64,000 bases of DNA from Kuafuiihalomonas sp039024635 (GTDB lineage Bacteria; Myxococcota; Kuafuiibacteriia; Kuafuiibacteriales; Kuafuiibacteriaceae), in assembly GCA_039024635.1 (NCBI GenBank), contig JBCCQA010000027.1, positions 11,563 to 75,562 of the forward strand. Direction: 5' to 3'. Each line of letters begins with the position of its first letter. Within the stretch, counting starts at the first letter, position 1. Below, one piece after another: positions 53,709-63,280 of the stretch. The notes below the pieces were generated by a model. It did not search any database. It was not told the DNA's origin and was given only the letters and a program-made list of their open reading frames with translations. The translations under genes and the position numbers were made by a program.

Positions 53709-56700
53709 AGCCGCTCTACGCAAGACTGGCAATCGCCACCGCCCTGATCGCTCCGTCTCTTTCCGCACGGGCCCAGGTCCCTGGTACGGCGGGCTTTCAG
53801 AGCCAGAACGAACAGCGAGAAGAGCTCATCGCCAAGCTTCGACGAGACATCTCCAAAGTGGCCCACTCGGTGGAGGTCACCCAGGAGCTCATCTCTCGCT
53901 CCCGCGGAGCACCCTTTCTCCCCGATATCTACCTACGTCTAGCCGAGCTCTACGTCGAGCAGGCCCGCTACGAGTTCTATCTCGTCCATGAGGAACGAGG
54001 TGAGTCCTCCAAAGGCTCGGCCGTCGCCCCCACCGCTCGACTCCTGAAAGAGAAGGCTGTCGAGACCTACCAACGCATCCTCCTCGACTTCCCCAGCTTC
54101 GAGCAGAACGACCAGGTCCGTTTCTTCATGGCCCATGAGTTCCGTGAGCTCGGCCGCTACGACGAAATGATCGAGGCCTACGAGAAGCTGGTTTCGAAGC
54201 ACCCTAACAGCCCCCTCGTCATGGACGCTTACCTGGTCCTAGGGGACTACCGATTCGACAAGCAGGACCTCCGAGGCGCAGCAGGCTACTACCAGCGCAT
54301 CATCGACGCCCCCCGGAACGGCACCCAGCCGATGGCCCACTTCAAGATGGGCTGGGTTCACCTCAACGAGCTCGACTACCGCAAGGCCTTCTCGAACTTC
54401 GAAAAAGCGGTGGTGATAGACAACGAACTCGAGGCCGCCGCCGGCAAGGGCGACACCAAGACCGATGGCGTCGACGTGAAGCGCGAAGCGCTTACCGACC
54501 TGGCCTACGCCTACACCGAGGTCCGAAAGCCCAATAGCGCCCTCCGCTACTTCCGCCGTCTCGCCACCTCTCGAAACATGTATCTGCTGGCTCTTCAGAA
54601 GCTGGGCAAGCGCTACTTCATCAAGCAGCAGTTCGACGCGGCCGCGAACGTGTACCGCGAGATCACTCGGCTCTCTCACGACGCCGAGCTCAACTTGGAC
54701 TTTAGCTCTCGAATCTACGAATCGGCGAAGCAGGCCCAGAGCTACGCCAAGGTCGACTCCGACGTAGACGCAATGCTCAACGCGGCCGACGACTATCGTT
54801 TCGACTGGCGGGTCGATGCCCCTCAGCGAAAGGCCGCGGCCAAGGACTTCGAAGTCTTCGCTCGTGACCTCTCGACCAAGGCCCAAGACGCCCTGATCCG
54901 GAAGAACGCCAGCCGCTACGGCCCGAGGGTGGCCGCCGCCTATCGCCGCTACCTGGCATCCTATCCCGACAGCGAGAACTACCCGTCGATCGTCCAGAAC
55001 TTGGCCGATACCCTATTCGAGGCCAAAGCCTATATCGACGCCGGCGACCGATTCGAAGAGTCGGCGCAGCTGGTAGCCGACGACCAAAAGAACTTCGAGC
55101 AGAATCTGTACAACGCCTGCGCCGCCTTCCACGAGGCGCTGCAGGAGCAGCAACGTCTGCCCCGCTTCGACCGCATCTGGGCTCAGCAGGGCTTGATCAG
55201 AAACGGAATCCTGTACGTCGAGTCCTTCCCCAAGTCCCGTCGCGTTCCCACCATCAACCTCAACATCGGCAAGAGCTACTTTTCGGGGGGCGACTTCGAG
55301 AAAGCGATCGGCGTTTTCCAGGAGTTCGTGGCCAACTACCCGACCCACTCCGACGCGACCTCGGCAGCCGAACTCATCCTAGATGCATACGTCCAGATGA
55401 ACGACTTCGCAGGGATGTCGGAGGCAGCCAAGCAGCTGGCGCAAAACAGCCGTCTCGGCGACGAGTCCTTCCGGAGGCGAATGCTCAACACCGCCCAATC
55501 GGCCGAAGAACGCCAAATTGGCGAGGTCATTCTCACGGCGTCAATCGACAAGAACGCAGGCGGCGACGCAGGCGAAAAGCTCAAGTCCTTCTGGGAGAAC
55601 AATCGAGACTCACCGGTGGCCGAGAAGACCCTCTACACGGCCTTCGTGCAGTACAAGGAGGCTCGAGATTTCGACAAGACCTTCGAGACGGGCAATCAGT
55701 TCATCGGCGCCTATCCGAACTCTTCCTATCTCGGCGACGTATTCGGAACTCTGGCCAGCTTCACCACTCAAACCGGTGACTACGAAGAGGCCGCGGTCTA
55801 CCTGGAGGAGTTCTACAAGCGATTCCCCAGCGATGGCTCTGCCCAACGCATGCTGGCCCAGGCCGGAACCATCAAGCAGCTCATCGGCGACCATCGGGGC
55901 GCCATCACCGCCTACCGAGAGCTTCTCGGCAAGACGCGCAATCCAAGCCAACGCTCCGATTACGCCTCCGCCATGCTGGAGTCCTATGAGGCGCTGGGCG
56001 ACTGGCAGGGCATGCAGGCCGCAGCCCGCGATGTCCTTGGGCAGAACCGGCAGAACGTGAAAGCCCACATGATGCTCGGCCTCGCCATGCAGCAGACCGG
56101 CGACCTAAACGGAGCCATCCAGTCCTACCAGAGTGCGGTTCAGCTGGCCGGCCGATCCTCTTCCGAGTCGGACCGAGACTCGGCGGCCCGAGCCGCCTTC
56201 TTGCTCGGTGACGTCGTCTTTCGCCAGTACCAGGGCATCGGAGCCGACGGAGACGTCCAGGCCGCAGTGCAGGCCAAGGCCGAGCTCCTGGCGAATCTGG
56301 AGAGTGTCATGGTGGACGCCGTAGGCTTCAATCGGGGCGAGTGGGCGGTGGCGGCCCTTCACCGCGTCGCCCTCGCCTATCAGCAGTTCTCACGCTTCCT
56401 CGAGAGCGCCCCTGTCCCGCCCGAACTGGGACCGGCCGAGGTGGAAGAGTACCGGGCCCTCGTGGCCCAGCAGGCCCAGGCCATCGCCGACAAGAGCGAA
56501 GAGTACTTCGAGACCTGCGTGACCAAGGCGCGCCAGCTCAAGGTGTTCACTGGCGCCGTTCTGGGCTGCGTCCAGCGCGGACCCGAAAGCCGCGTCGCCG
56601 GGGTGAGCCCCGGTGGCGGAGCTCCGGCTTCACAGCAAAAGGACGAGCTTCAGACATCTCTAACCAAGAACCCAAAGAACGTGGAGGCCATCGCCCAGCT

Positions 56701-57034
56701 GGCGGACTACTTCTTGGCCGCCAACGAGCCCGCCAAGGCCAAGCTGATGGCGAGCCGAGGTTTGGAGCTCGACGATCGGAACGCCAAGTTCCACAACCAG
56801 CTAGGAATGGCCGACCTGCTCATGGGCAAGCCCCAGGAGGCCTACTTTGGATTCCAAAAGGCCGCGGATCTCGGCCACGCCTACGCTTCGGCCAATCTCG
56901 TGGCCCTGATGGTGGACTTTGGTGACTACGACACGGCAGCCCAGCTCGCCGAGCGGACCGACCGAGGCGACGTGCCCTCGTCGGCCCCGGACCTTCACCC
57001 CGAGGCGCCTCAGGCCCTCACCCAGGTGCAATGA
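53705..57034 (+). CDS. large periplasmic TPR protein (GltD/NfsD-like)
   Basis: The 1109-residue protein has a signal peptide (LAIATALIAPSLSARAQ) and then many tetratricopeptide units. Examples are LRLAELYVEQARYEFYL near 78, LVLGDYRFDKQDLRGAAGYYQ near 178, NIGKSYFSGGDFEKAIGVFQ near 520, and GLAMQQTGDLNGAIQSYQSA near 790. The C-terminal ~130 residues have further repeats. Length and composition resemble GltD (AgmU) of Myxococcus gliding and NfsD. It overlaps the flanking genes by 4 bp, so a stoichiometric complex with them is plausible. Confidence 0.82.
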   Translation: MKPLYARLAIATALIAPSLSARAQVPGTAGFQSQNEQREELIAKLRRDISKVAHSVEVTQELISRSRGAPFLPDIYLRLAELYVEQARYEFYLVHEERGESSKGSAVAPTARLLKEKAVETYQRILLDFPSFEQNDQVRFFMAHEFRELGRYDEMIEAYEKLVSKHPNSPLVMDAYLVLGDYRFDKQDLRGAAGYYQRIIDAPRNGTQPMAHFKMGWVHLNELDYRKAFSNFEKAVVIDNELEAAAGKGDTKTDGVDVKREALTDLAYAYTEVRKPNSALRYFRRLATSRNMYLLALQKLGKRYFIKQQFDAAANVYREITRLSHDAELNLDFSSRIYESAKQAQSYAKVDSDVDAMLNAADDYRFDWRVDAPQRKAAAKDFEVFARDLSTKAQDALIRKNASRYGPRVAAAYRRYLASYPDSENYPSIVQNLADTLFEAKAYIDAGDRFEESAQLVADDQKNFEQNLYNACAAFHEALQEQQRLPRFDRIWAQQGLIRNGILYVESFPKSRRVPTINLNIGKSYFSGGDFEKAIGVFQEFVANYPTHSDATSAAELILDAYVQMNDFAGMSEAAKQLAQNSRLGDESFRRRMLNTAQSAEERQIGEVILTASIDKNAGGDAGEKLKSFWENNRDSPVAEKTLYTAFVQYKEARDFDKTFETGNQFIGAYPNSSYLGDVFGTLASFTTQTGDYEEAAVYLEEFYKRFPSDGSAQRMLAQAGTIKQLIGDHRGAITAYRELLGKTRNPSQRSDYASAMLESYEALGDWQGMQAAARDVLGQNRQNVKAHMMLGLAMQQTGDLNGAIQSYQSAVQLAGRSSSESDRDSAARAAFLLGDVVFRQYQGIGADGDVQAAVQAKAELLANLESVMVDAVGFNRGEWAVAALHRVALAYQQFSRFLESAPVPPELGPAEVEEYRALVAQQAQAIADKSEEYFETCVTKARQLKVFTGAVLGCVQRGPESRVAGVSPGGGAPASQQKDELQTSLTKNPKNVEAIAQLADYFLAANEPAKAKLMASRGLELDDRNAKFHNQLGMADLLMGKPQEAYFGFQKAADLGHAYASANLVALMVDFGDYDTAAQLAERTDRGDVPSSAPDLHPEAPQALTQVQ

Positions 57035-58389
57035 TGCAGAAGACGATCGGACTGGCCATCGGACTGGCGGCCTTGACCGCCGCCTGCGGCGAATCAGACG
57101 ACCCCAGCGACCCCACCCGCCGCGACATGGGCGGCGGCTCCGGCACGGTCGACGCCGGCGGCAACGGCGGCGGCGACCCTCTGGTCTTCGGCGCTCCCGA
57201 GGTCGTGGACGGACTGAGCTCAAGCGACGCGGTCGGTGACTTTGCTGTGGCGCGCATCGGCCCCGACGGCGTCATCGGCGTGGGCTACGCGGTGGACCTG
57301 TTGACCGGAAGCCAAGTCGTTCGGGTCGCTGAGCGTAACGGCACCAGCGACTGGAACATCGAAGACGCCGCCTTTCCGGCCTCTGACATCCCGAATGCGC
57401 CCGGGAGCCGAACCGACGCAGTGGGCTTCGACTACGTCGACGGGCGTCCGGCCGTCGTCTTCTGGGGCGGAGACATGGTGGAGCTGCCCGGCGAGCTGTC
57501 GCCCTACGAAGGTCCGACCGACCTTCAGATCGCCGAGCGGAACGGTGGCACTTGGGCGACGCGGACCCTAGTCCAAAACTCAGGCCAGGCGGCGGGAACC
57601 TGTAAGGACGGCGTCGAGTACTGCAACCGAGGCACCGTGATCGGCAGCCAACCCGCCATGGTTGCCCGGCCCGGTGGCGGCTTCGCCGCCATCTACCGGG
57701 ACATCCACTTCGGCTTCGGCACCGAAGATTTTCGGAGGAGCGACGCCGAGATCATCACCGAAGGGGCCGGGGCCTATCACCGCATCGCCGACGTGGAACG
57801 CTCTGGTCCATTGAGTACCGGCATCACGACCTTCGACGACGGTCGTGTCGTGGCCGCCTACTTCATCGACAACCCTGACCGAGCCTCAGAGCGCGGCGTT
57901 TGGGTAGCCATCGAGTCGGGCGACGGCTTCGAACTCTCCCAGGTCGACGACGCCGGAACAAACCAGCGCGTCAGCGTAGCGACCGACAACGGCACGATCT
58001 GGGTCGCCTTCTACGACGTTGACGACACGGACCTCATCGTCGGAAGCACCGACGATGAAGGAGAGACTTGGAACGTCGAGCGCGTCGATGACCGAGGCAT
58101 CACCGGCCAGTACCCGAGCATCGCCATCGATCAGGAGGGCCGACCGGTGGTGGCCTACGCATTCTGCGCCTCGGTGAGCGCGGGCTGCGGCTCCAACAAC
58201 CCAAGCGCTGAAGTCCGTGTCGCCCGTCTCGAGAATGGCGCCTGGGTCCAGCACCTGGTTGACGACGGCCAGGGCCTCGGCAACGTAGGCGCTTTCAACA
58301 GTCTCATCGTGCTCCCCGACGGACGCCTGGGGATCGCCTTCCAGGACACCCGCAACAACGACCTGCTCTTCGCATTGGAGGAAGAATGA
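57031..58389 (+). CDS. beta-propeller-like lipoprotein in the Glt/Nfs-like operon
   Basis: The 452-residue protein has a lipobox (LAALTAACGE) and a Gly/Asp linker. The rest has repeats with Asp-box-like strands (GSTDDEGETWNVERVDD, PSIAIDQEGRPVVAYAF, NGTIWVAFYDVDD) that suggest a sialidase-type six-bladed propeller. One disulfide-like Cys pair (TCKDGVEYC) is present. No glycosidase catalytic set is visible. It overlaps the TPR gene by 4 bp. Substrate-facing adhesin or scaffold is an inference. Confidence 0.78.
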   Translation: MMQKTIGLAIGLAALTAACGESDDPSDPTRRDMGGGSGTVDAGGNGGGDPLVFGAPEVVDGLSSSDAVGDFAVARIGPDGVIGVGYAVDLLTGSQVVRVAERNGTSDWNIEDAAFPASDIPNAPGSRTDAVGFDYVDGRPAVVFWGGDMVELPGELSPYEGPTDLQIAERNGGTWATRTLVQNSGQAAGTCKDGVEYCNRGTVIGSQPAMVARPGGGFAAIYRDIHFGFGTEDFRRSDAEIITEGAGAYHRIADVERSGPLSTGITTFDDGRVVAAYFIDNPDRASERGVWVAIESGDGFELSQVDDAGTNQRVSVATDNGTIWVAFYDVDDTDLIVGSTDDEGETWNVERVDDRGITGQYPSIAIDQEGRPVVAYAFCASVSAGCGSNNPSAEVRVARLENGAWVQHLVDDGQGLGNVGAFNSLIVLPDGRLGIAFQDTRNNDLLFALEEE

Positions 58390-58919
58390 AGCGCACCACC
58401 CTCAAGACCTCGCTCTTTGGTCTCGTTCTGCTGGCCATGAGCGCCTGCGGCGAAGGCGGCGACTGTGGCAGCGCGGGCGACGGGAACTTCCTAGATGGGA
58501 GCTTCTGCGAGTTCGCCGACGGCCTCGACTTCGACGCCACCGAAGTCGCGCTGTTTCCCAGCGCCAACACGCTGAGCATTCAGTACGGCGTACGGGACGG
58601 TGAAGACGTGAGCGCTCGCCTCGACATCCAGGTCATCGCCGGTAACCTGCAGCTGGAGTCCGGAACCAACTGGTCAGTCGAGAGCGGCACCCTCTTCGTC
58701 CGCCGCCGCTCCGGCTCGGCCCAGACCTTCCAGAACGTGTCTCTGGTCGGCGGAGCCGGCATCACCCTGGACCAGTACGGCGGCATCGGCCAGCGCTGCA
58801 GAGGCAGCGTCGACTTCCTCATCAGCTCCCAAGGCTCGGGCGGCACTCGGGAAACCACCCTCACCGGCGAGTTCAATGTCCGTTCCGTAGTAGACGGAGA
58901 AGCCGGCCTAGGAGGCTAA
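58386..58919 (+). CDS. small Cys-rich lipoprotein, last gene of the operon
   Basis: The 177-residue protein has a lipobox (LLAMSACGE). The mature part opens with a Cys-rich stretch (CGSAGDGNFLDGSFCEF) and then a beta-sandwich-like domain ending in NVRSVVDGEAGLGG. The family is not recognised. It overlaps the previous gene by 4 bp and is followed by a candidate terminator. Confidence 0.75.
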   Translation: MKRTTLKTSLFGLVLLAMSACGEGGDCGSAGDGNFLDGSFCEFADGLDFDATEVALFPSANTLSIQYGVRDGEDVSARLDIQVIAGNLQLESGTNWSVESGTLFVRRRSGSAQTFQNVSLVGGAGITLDQYGGIGQRCRGSVDFLISSQGSGGTRETTLTGEFNVRSVVDGEAGLGG

Positions 58920-58923
58920 GCTC

Positions 58924-58944
58924 GGTCGGGCAAAGCCCGTCCTT
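58924..58944 (+). terminator. hairpin after the Glt/Nfs-like operon
   Basis: GGTCGGGC and GCCCGTCC pair around an AAA loop (8 positions, one T-T mismatch), 4 bases after the last stop codon, followed by TT and a C-rich run. A plausible terminator without a long U-tract. Confidence 0.5.
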
Positions 58945-59215
58945 CCCCTCCCCGTCAGTCGAGGGCCCAAGAGCCCTCCGCTTAGGAGAGAACATCCAGA
59001 GGACCCCAGCTCGCCGAGGAAAGGCCAGCGGGGGTCACGTCGTCAGGAACGATGGAGGGCCTCGCCACAGCCCCAGCCCCAAGCAGTGAGGGAGCACACC
59101 ACTGAGTCTAGGAAACGCCACGACCCCTGACAGCCCCCGAAGGGTGGGTCCTGACGACGGGACGCTCGAGAGCCATGCGCAGACGGGTCAACGAAGCCCA
59201 AACGCAATCAACAGC
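58945..59215. other. intergenic region between convergent genes
   Basis: No gene is supported in these 271 bases. Short frames exist but have shadow-like composition. The region ends at the stop of the minus-strand lipoprotein gene. Confidence 0.5.
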
Positions 59216-59689
59216 TCACCGCCCACCGCCCCGCTCCACGTCCGCCTTTATCAGGACCTCCGCGATCGCGTCCGAAGTCACTCGGACCAAGTGCTCCCCG
59301 TCGAAGAAGACCTGCTGCTGGATCCGAAGGGTCCGGTCGTTCCCCGCCAGGTCAAAGATGTCGTTCCTCGGGGGCACCCACTCATAGACCTCGAAACAGC
59401 CAGGCTCGTTGAACAGAATCTGGGTATCGAAACCGACGGCTCGGGCCTCTCGAAAGAAGATGGAGACCTCGATCTCCGCCTCCGCCGGGGCGGGAACGAT
59501 GAAGTCCACGGTGCCAGGAAAGCTCGTCTCGATGTAGGTGTCTCCGCCAAGCCGGCAGCCGGCGGTCGTCGAGCACACCGGAATCGTGTCGAAACACAGG
59601 TCCAGGTCTCGTCCGTCGATGAAGCCGCCTTCGGTTCCGAAACCACATCCACCAAGCCCCAACAGGCCCATCATCCAGAGCTTATTCAT
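59216..59689 (-). CDS. small lipoprotein
   Basis: The ATG at 59689 overlaps the preceding stop (ATGA) and gives 157 residues with a lipobox (LLGLGGCGF). The mature domain is beta-rich with three Cys (CFDTIPVCSTTAGC, CFEVYEW) and ends in strands (LVRVTSDAIAEVLIKADV). The family is not recognised. It is the second gene of a two-lipoprotein unit. Confidence 0.72.
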   Translation of the reverse strand: MNKLWMMGLLGLGGCGFGTEGGFIDGRDLDLCFDTIPVCSTTAGCRLGGDTYIETSFPGTVDFIVPAPAEAEIEVSIFFREARAVGFDTQILFNEPGCFEVYEWVPPRNDIFDLAGNDRTLRIQQQVFFDGEHLVRVTSDAIAEVLIKADVERGGGR

Positions 59690-60603
59690 TGATTGTTCTC
59701 CGCAAGTATCCCGAAGACGACCTCCGAGAGCACCTCCATCTCGACCTCTACCTGGTCCGCGAGTTCGACCCGTTCGCCGCGAACTCGACGCAGGGTGGCG
59801 TTGTAGGCATCGACCTGACTTTGACGAAGGAAGTTGACCTGGTTGGCGGCCAGCCCAAAGCAGCCCGTATCCGCAAGGAGGCACACCACCTGTCCTCCCG
59901 TCGTTCCGTCCCCCGCTCGCCGAACCGGTGAGATGGTGAGCTCGACGAAGTCGGAGCGTTCGTCCGGCTCCCAGCGCACTCGAAAACCGGTTGCCGGCAG
60001 TACGAAGCTTCCGTCCAAGGGCGGTGAGCTCACTTCTAGAGAGCGAAGCGTGCCCGTCGAAATCTCGAAGGGTGGAAAGCTCCCGTTTCCGCCACCCCGC
60101 ACGGTGGCGTCCTCCGAGACGGGCAAGATGGACTCACGCACAAGGTTCCTGAAGTAGCGAGGGTTGGTCTGAGGTTGGCTCGCAGTCATCGACTCTTCCC
60201 TGCCCTCGAGCTCAAAGACCACCTGACCGATGTCTTCGGGAACCGTCTCGTCCAGTTGAGAGCGACCCAAGATACCCACGCAGCTGCTTCCAAGGGGCAG
60301 CGTGGGCGCTTCAGCGCCAGTCGAAGTGATGGTGCGAAAGATGGCCGTCAATTGCCCGCCCTCGAAGCCCGGAGCACGAACGCCGAAGGCGTCCACGGGG
60401 CGCCGGTTCAGGTCTCGGACCTTGACCGTGCCGAGGGCCACAGCCTCGGAAGCGTTGGGAAGTCGGACGTTCCCCGCCGTTGGGCACTGTCCTCCTACAC
60501 TATCATTGCCAACTCCGTTCGTGCCCTCGCCGCAGGCGCCGAGCATGCAGAAGAGAGCCGAGAAAAGCATATGATTAGGCCGGTCCCACCCGTGCGCTGA
60601 CAT
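59686..60603 (-). CDS. lipoprotein, beta-rich
   Basis: I use the ATG at 60603, which includes an Arg before the hydrophobic core (LFSALFCMLGACGE); an ATG at 60570 would begin directly at MLFSALF. That gives 305 residues. The mature part has many Ser/Gly/Val strands and a few Cys (CPTAGN, SSCVGIL, CLLADTGCFGL). It ends in helices (DQVEVEMEVLSEVVFGILAE). The family is not recognised. Divergent from the coiled-coil lipoprotein gene. Confidence 0.7.
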   Translation of the reverse strand: MSAHGWDRPNHMLFSALFCMLGACGEGTNGVGNDSVGGQCPTAGNVRLPNASEAVALGTVKVRDLNRRPVDAFGVRAPGFEGGQLTAIFRTITSTGAEAPTLPLGSSCVGILGRSQLDETVPEDIGQVVFELEGREESMTASQPQTNPRYFRNLVRESILPVSEDATVRGGGNGSFPPFEISTGTLRSLEVSSPPLDGSFVLPATGFRVRWEPDERSDFVELTISPVRRAGDGTTGGQVVCLLADTGCFGLAANQVNFLRQSQVDAYNATLRRVRGERVELADQVEVEMEVLSEVVFGILAENNQ

Positions 60604-60614
60604 CGGACCGATGA

Positions 60615-60620
60615 TAGCGT
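60615..60620 (+). promoter_or_regulatory. -10-like hexamer upstream of the coiled-coil lipoprotein gene
   Basis: TAGCGT ends 9 bases before the ATG at 60630, identical to the hexamer before the PEGA gene. No Shine-Dalgarno or good -35 is seen. Confidence 0.3.
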
Positions 60621-60629
60621 CGGCGCGGC

Positions 60630-61295
60630 ATGTTCGGAAGTCTCCGGTACGCTCCCAGGTGGTTGCTTGTGGGTGCTTTCGTGAGCGTCTGCGCTTGCGC
60701 ATCGGCGCCACGAAAACGCGTCGACGGCAAGGTCTTGGAGAAGCTCACGATCGAGAATCGACTCCTTCTCTTCGACGCCGAAAACGAGCTCAACATCGCC
60801 ATCGACGCTCGCTACCAGGTGCTCGACGAAATCGAGGCCATCAAAGACGACATCGACCGGGCCAAGCGAAAGCTGGACACGGCTCGCCGCGACATCTCGA
60901 CCTTCCAAGGCAAGAAGGACGGCGAACAGGTCCGTATCGCCAAGATGCGCGAGCAGACTCAGAAGACCCGGATCAAGTACCTCGAGGCCCGCCTGGGCTG
61001 GGCCCGTGAGCGACTCAAGGTCGAGGACAAGCGGCTCATCGTTGCCCAAGCCGAGTTCGAGTTGGCCAAGGCTCGGCTGGTCAAAAAGAACAACGTGCCC
61101 GGCGCTTCCAGAATCACGCTGAAGGACTACGAGAGTCAGGTGTCGACGTACGAAGGCAAGGTCGAGGACGCGGACAAGAACGTCGACAAGGCCCTCGCCA
61201 AGCTGACGGAGCGGGAAGAGGCGTGGATACGCGCCTCGCGCGAGCTTCAGGAGGCCAGCGGAGGCGCTCTGGGCTCCCGATGGCTGGACGACTGA
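60630..61295 (+). CDS. coiled-coil lipoprotein
   Basis: The 221-residue protein has a possible lipobox (FVSVCACAS, lipid Cys at about 23 or 21). Residues about 30-210 are almost entirely charged helix with heptad-like spacing (EAIKDDIDRAKRKLDTARRD, RLKVEDKRLIVAQAEFELAK), interrupted by NNVPGASR. It ends LGSRWLDD. A periplasmic spacer or Lpp-like tether is likely; substrate unknown. Its stop overlaps the TPR gene by one base (TGATG). Confidence 0.78.
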   Translation: MFGSLRYAPRWLLVGAFVSVCACASAPRKRVDGKVLEKLTIENRLLLFDAENELNIAIDARYQVLDEIEAIKDDIDRAKRKLDTARRDISTFQGKKDGEQVRIAKMREQTQKTRIKYLEARLGWARERLKVEDKRLIVAQAEFELAKARLVKKNNVPGASRITLKDYESQVSTYEGKVEDADKNVDKALAKLTEREEAWIRASRELQEASGGALGSRWLDD

Positions 61296-63280
61296 TGAGA
61301 CTCCAGACCTTCGCCATCGCGGTGCTCCTCTTGGTAGCCCCCCCGGCCGGGGCTCAGGACGAAACCTCCAGCCCCACCAGCTTCGACGAGGACTACAGGG
61401 AGGTGTTGGACCTCGAGTCCCTGGAAGAAGAGAAGGTTAAACTGCAGGAGCGTCTGGCCGAGAACCCTCAAGACGCCGAGGCAAAGAAGCGCTTGGCTGC
61501 GGTCTTCTACCACCTCGATCATCCCGACCAAGCACTGACCCTGATCTCTCAGCTGAGTTCTGGCGCCGAGAAGGACGCCGACACCCTGCAGATGCTGGGT
61601 GCGCTCCAGGAGCTCATGGGCAAGAATGAGCAGGCCATCGCGGCCTATGAACAAGCTGTCCTCCGAGCTCCCGACGATCCGATCCTGCTCCTCGATCTCG
61701 GCCTAGCCTACCGTAAAGCAGGCCGCTACGGCGACGCCATCGAAACCTATAGCCAGGCCATCGAGCGGGCGCCCGAACTTGGCGTGGCCTACTTCAATCG
61801 AGGTGAGGCCCATGAGCGGGTCGAGGACGAAGACGCCGCCATCGCGGACTACCGAAAAGCGACCGAGGTCAGCCCCGAGTACGCGCGACCCTACGTAGCC
61901 CTGGGGAAGATACACGCCAACGCCGGGTACACCGAGAAGGCCCTCCGAAGCCTGTCCACCGCCATTCGACTCGACCCTGCCGAGCCCGACGCCCACTACA
62001 ACATGGGCATCCTGTACTTCCGGCAGCGACGCTACCGGGATGCGGTCGCCGAGTACCGGTCGACGATCGAGGTCCGGCCCAGGCATGCCAAAGCCCACAA
62101 CAACCTGGGCGTCGCCCTAGACCGAATCGGAGACCGCGAGCAGGCCATCAGTGCCTTCTCCAAGGCCATCGACCTTCGGCCCGACTACGTGGACGCGATC
62201 TTCAACCTCGGCCTCGCCTACTTTCGGCTTGGCCGCCTGGAGGACGCGGGTGACCAGTTCGAGCGAGTGCTGTCTCTTCAGCCCGACCTCCCCGAAGCCC
62301 AGTTCCACTTGGGCGAGGTCTACTACCAGAGAGGCCGAACAGGCCGAGCTCTGAAGCTCTACAAGAAGGCCCTCTACACTCGACCCCAGGATGCCAAGAC
62401 CTACCGCCGGATGGCGCGGGCCTACCTGGACCAGGGCCAGCCCGAGCAGGCCATCACCTATCTGCTGAAACTGCAGCGCTTGGCGCCCGACGATGCCCAG
62501 GCTCGAGCCGACCTCGGCTTGGCCTACTCAGCCCTCGGAACCTTGGATGGCTACCGACAGGCGGTCGAAGAGCTGGAGCAGGCCCATCAGCTCGACCCCG
62601 AGTCACCCCAAATATTGGTTTCGCTCGCCTCGGTCCACGTGGAGCGCAAGAAGGGAAGCGAGGCGAAGAAGGCCCTGAGATCCGCCCTCGAGCTCGAGCC
62701 CGGCCACAAGCAGGCAACGCTAGACCTCGGCCAGCTCCTGGAGGCCGAGAACGACCTAGCCAAGGCAAAGGCCCTCTATGGGAAGAGCCTTGAACGTAAT
62801 CCCACCTTCGCCGAGGCCCATTACCGACTGGCCCGGGTAGCCAAGCGCCAGAAGGACGAGACCACGGAGGAGGACCACTATCGCAAGGCCATCATCCTGG
62901 ATCCCAGTCACGCCCGCGCGCGAGCCGAGCTGGGGGGCCTGCTCTACCAGCAGGGGGAGTTCGAAGCCGCACTGGCCCAGCTCGAAGAGGCCATGCAGGC
63001 CGATGAGACAATGGCCCGAGCTCGCATCTACCAGGCTGGCGCATTGGCCAAGCTGGACCGGATGGACGAAGCCCGCACGGCGGCCGTGGCCGCCACTCAG
63101 GTCGATCCCGATTCCGCCGAGGCTTTCAGCCTGCTGGGTTCGATCGAGCGGGTGCTCGAGAACCTCGAGGCCGCCAAGACCGCCTATCAGAAGGCGTTGA
63201 CCCTCGACCCCCAGAACAGTGAGCTCGCCTTCAAGGTCCAAGACCTGGAGAAGGCGCTCACGACCAATGACACCAACTGA
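61295..63280 (+). CDS. periplasmic TPR protein
   Basis: The 661-residue protein has a signal peptide (LQTFAIAVLLLVAPPAGAQ) and then about 15 close tetratricopeptide repeats, for example LGLAYRKAGRYGDAIETYSQ, NMGILYFRQRRYRDAVAEYR, NLGVALDRIGDREQAISAFS and LGEVYYQRGRTGRALKLYKK. The repeats are far more regular than in the GltC/D-like proteins, like O-GlcNAc-transferase-type superhelices. It should act as a protein-binding scaffold. It overlaps the upstream gene by 1 bp and the downstream gene by 14 bp. Confidence 0.88.
   Translation: MRLQTFAIAVLLLVAPPAGAQDETSSPTSFDEDYREVLDLESLEEEKVKLQERLAENPQDAEAKKRLAAVFYHLDHPDQALTLISQLSSGAEKDADTLQMLGALQELMGKNEQAIAAYEQAVLRAPDDPILLLDLGLAYRKAGRYGDAIETYSQAIERAPELGVAYFNRGEAHERVEDEDAAIADYRKATEVSPEYARPYVALGKIHANAGYTEKALRSLSTAIRLDPAEPDAHYNMGILYFRQRRYRDAVAEYRSTIEVRPRHAKAHNNLGVALDRIGDREQAISAFSKAIDLRPDYVDAIFNLGLAYFRLGRLEDAGDQFERVLSLQPDLPEAQFHLGEVYYQRGRTGRALKLYKKALYTRPQDAKTYRRMARAYLDQGQPEQAITYLLKLQRLAPDDAQARADLGLAYSALGTLDGYRQAVEELEQAHQLDPESPQILVSLASVHVERKKGSEAKKALRSALELEPGHKQATLDLGQLLEAENDLAKAKALYGKSLERNPTFAEAHYRLARVAKRQKDETTEEDHYRKAIILDPSHARARAELGGLLYQQGEFEAALAQLEEAMQADETMARARIYQAGALAKLDRMDEARTAAVAATQVDPDSAEAFSLLGSIERVLENLEAAKTAYQKALTLDPQNSELAFKVQDLEKALTTNDTN

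Noticed and set aside
59144..59692. 182-codon plus-strand frame opposite the small lipoprotein
   Set aside because: No motif or signal; the minus-strand frame has a lipobox and ATGA coupling to its neighbour.
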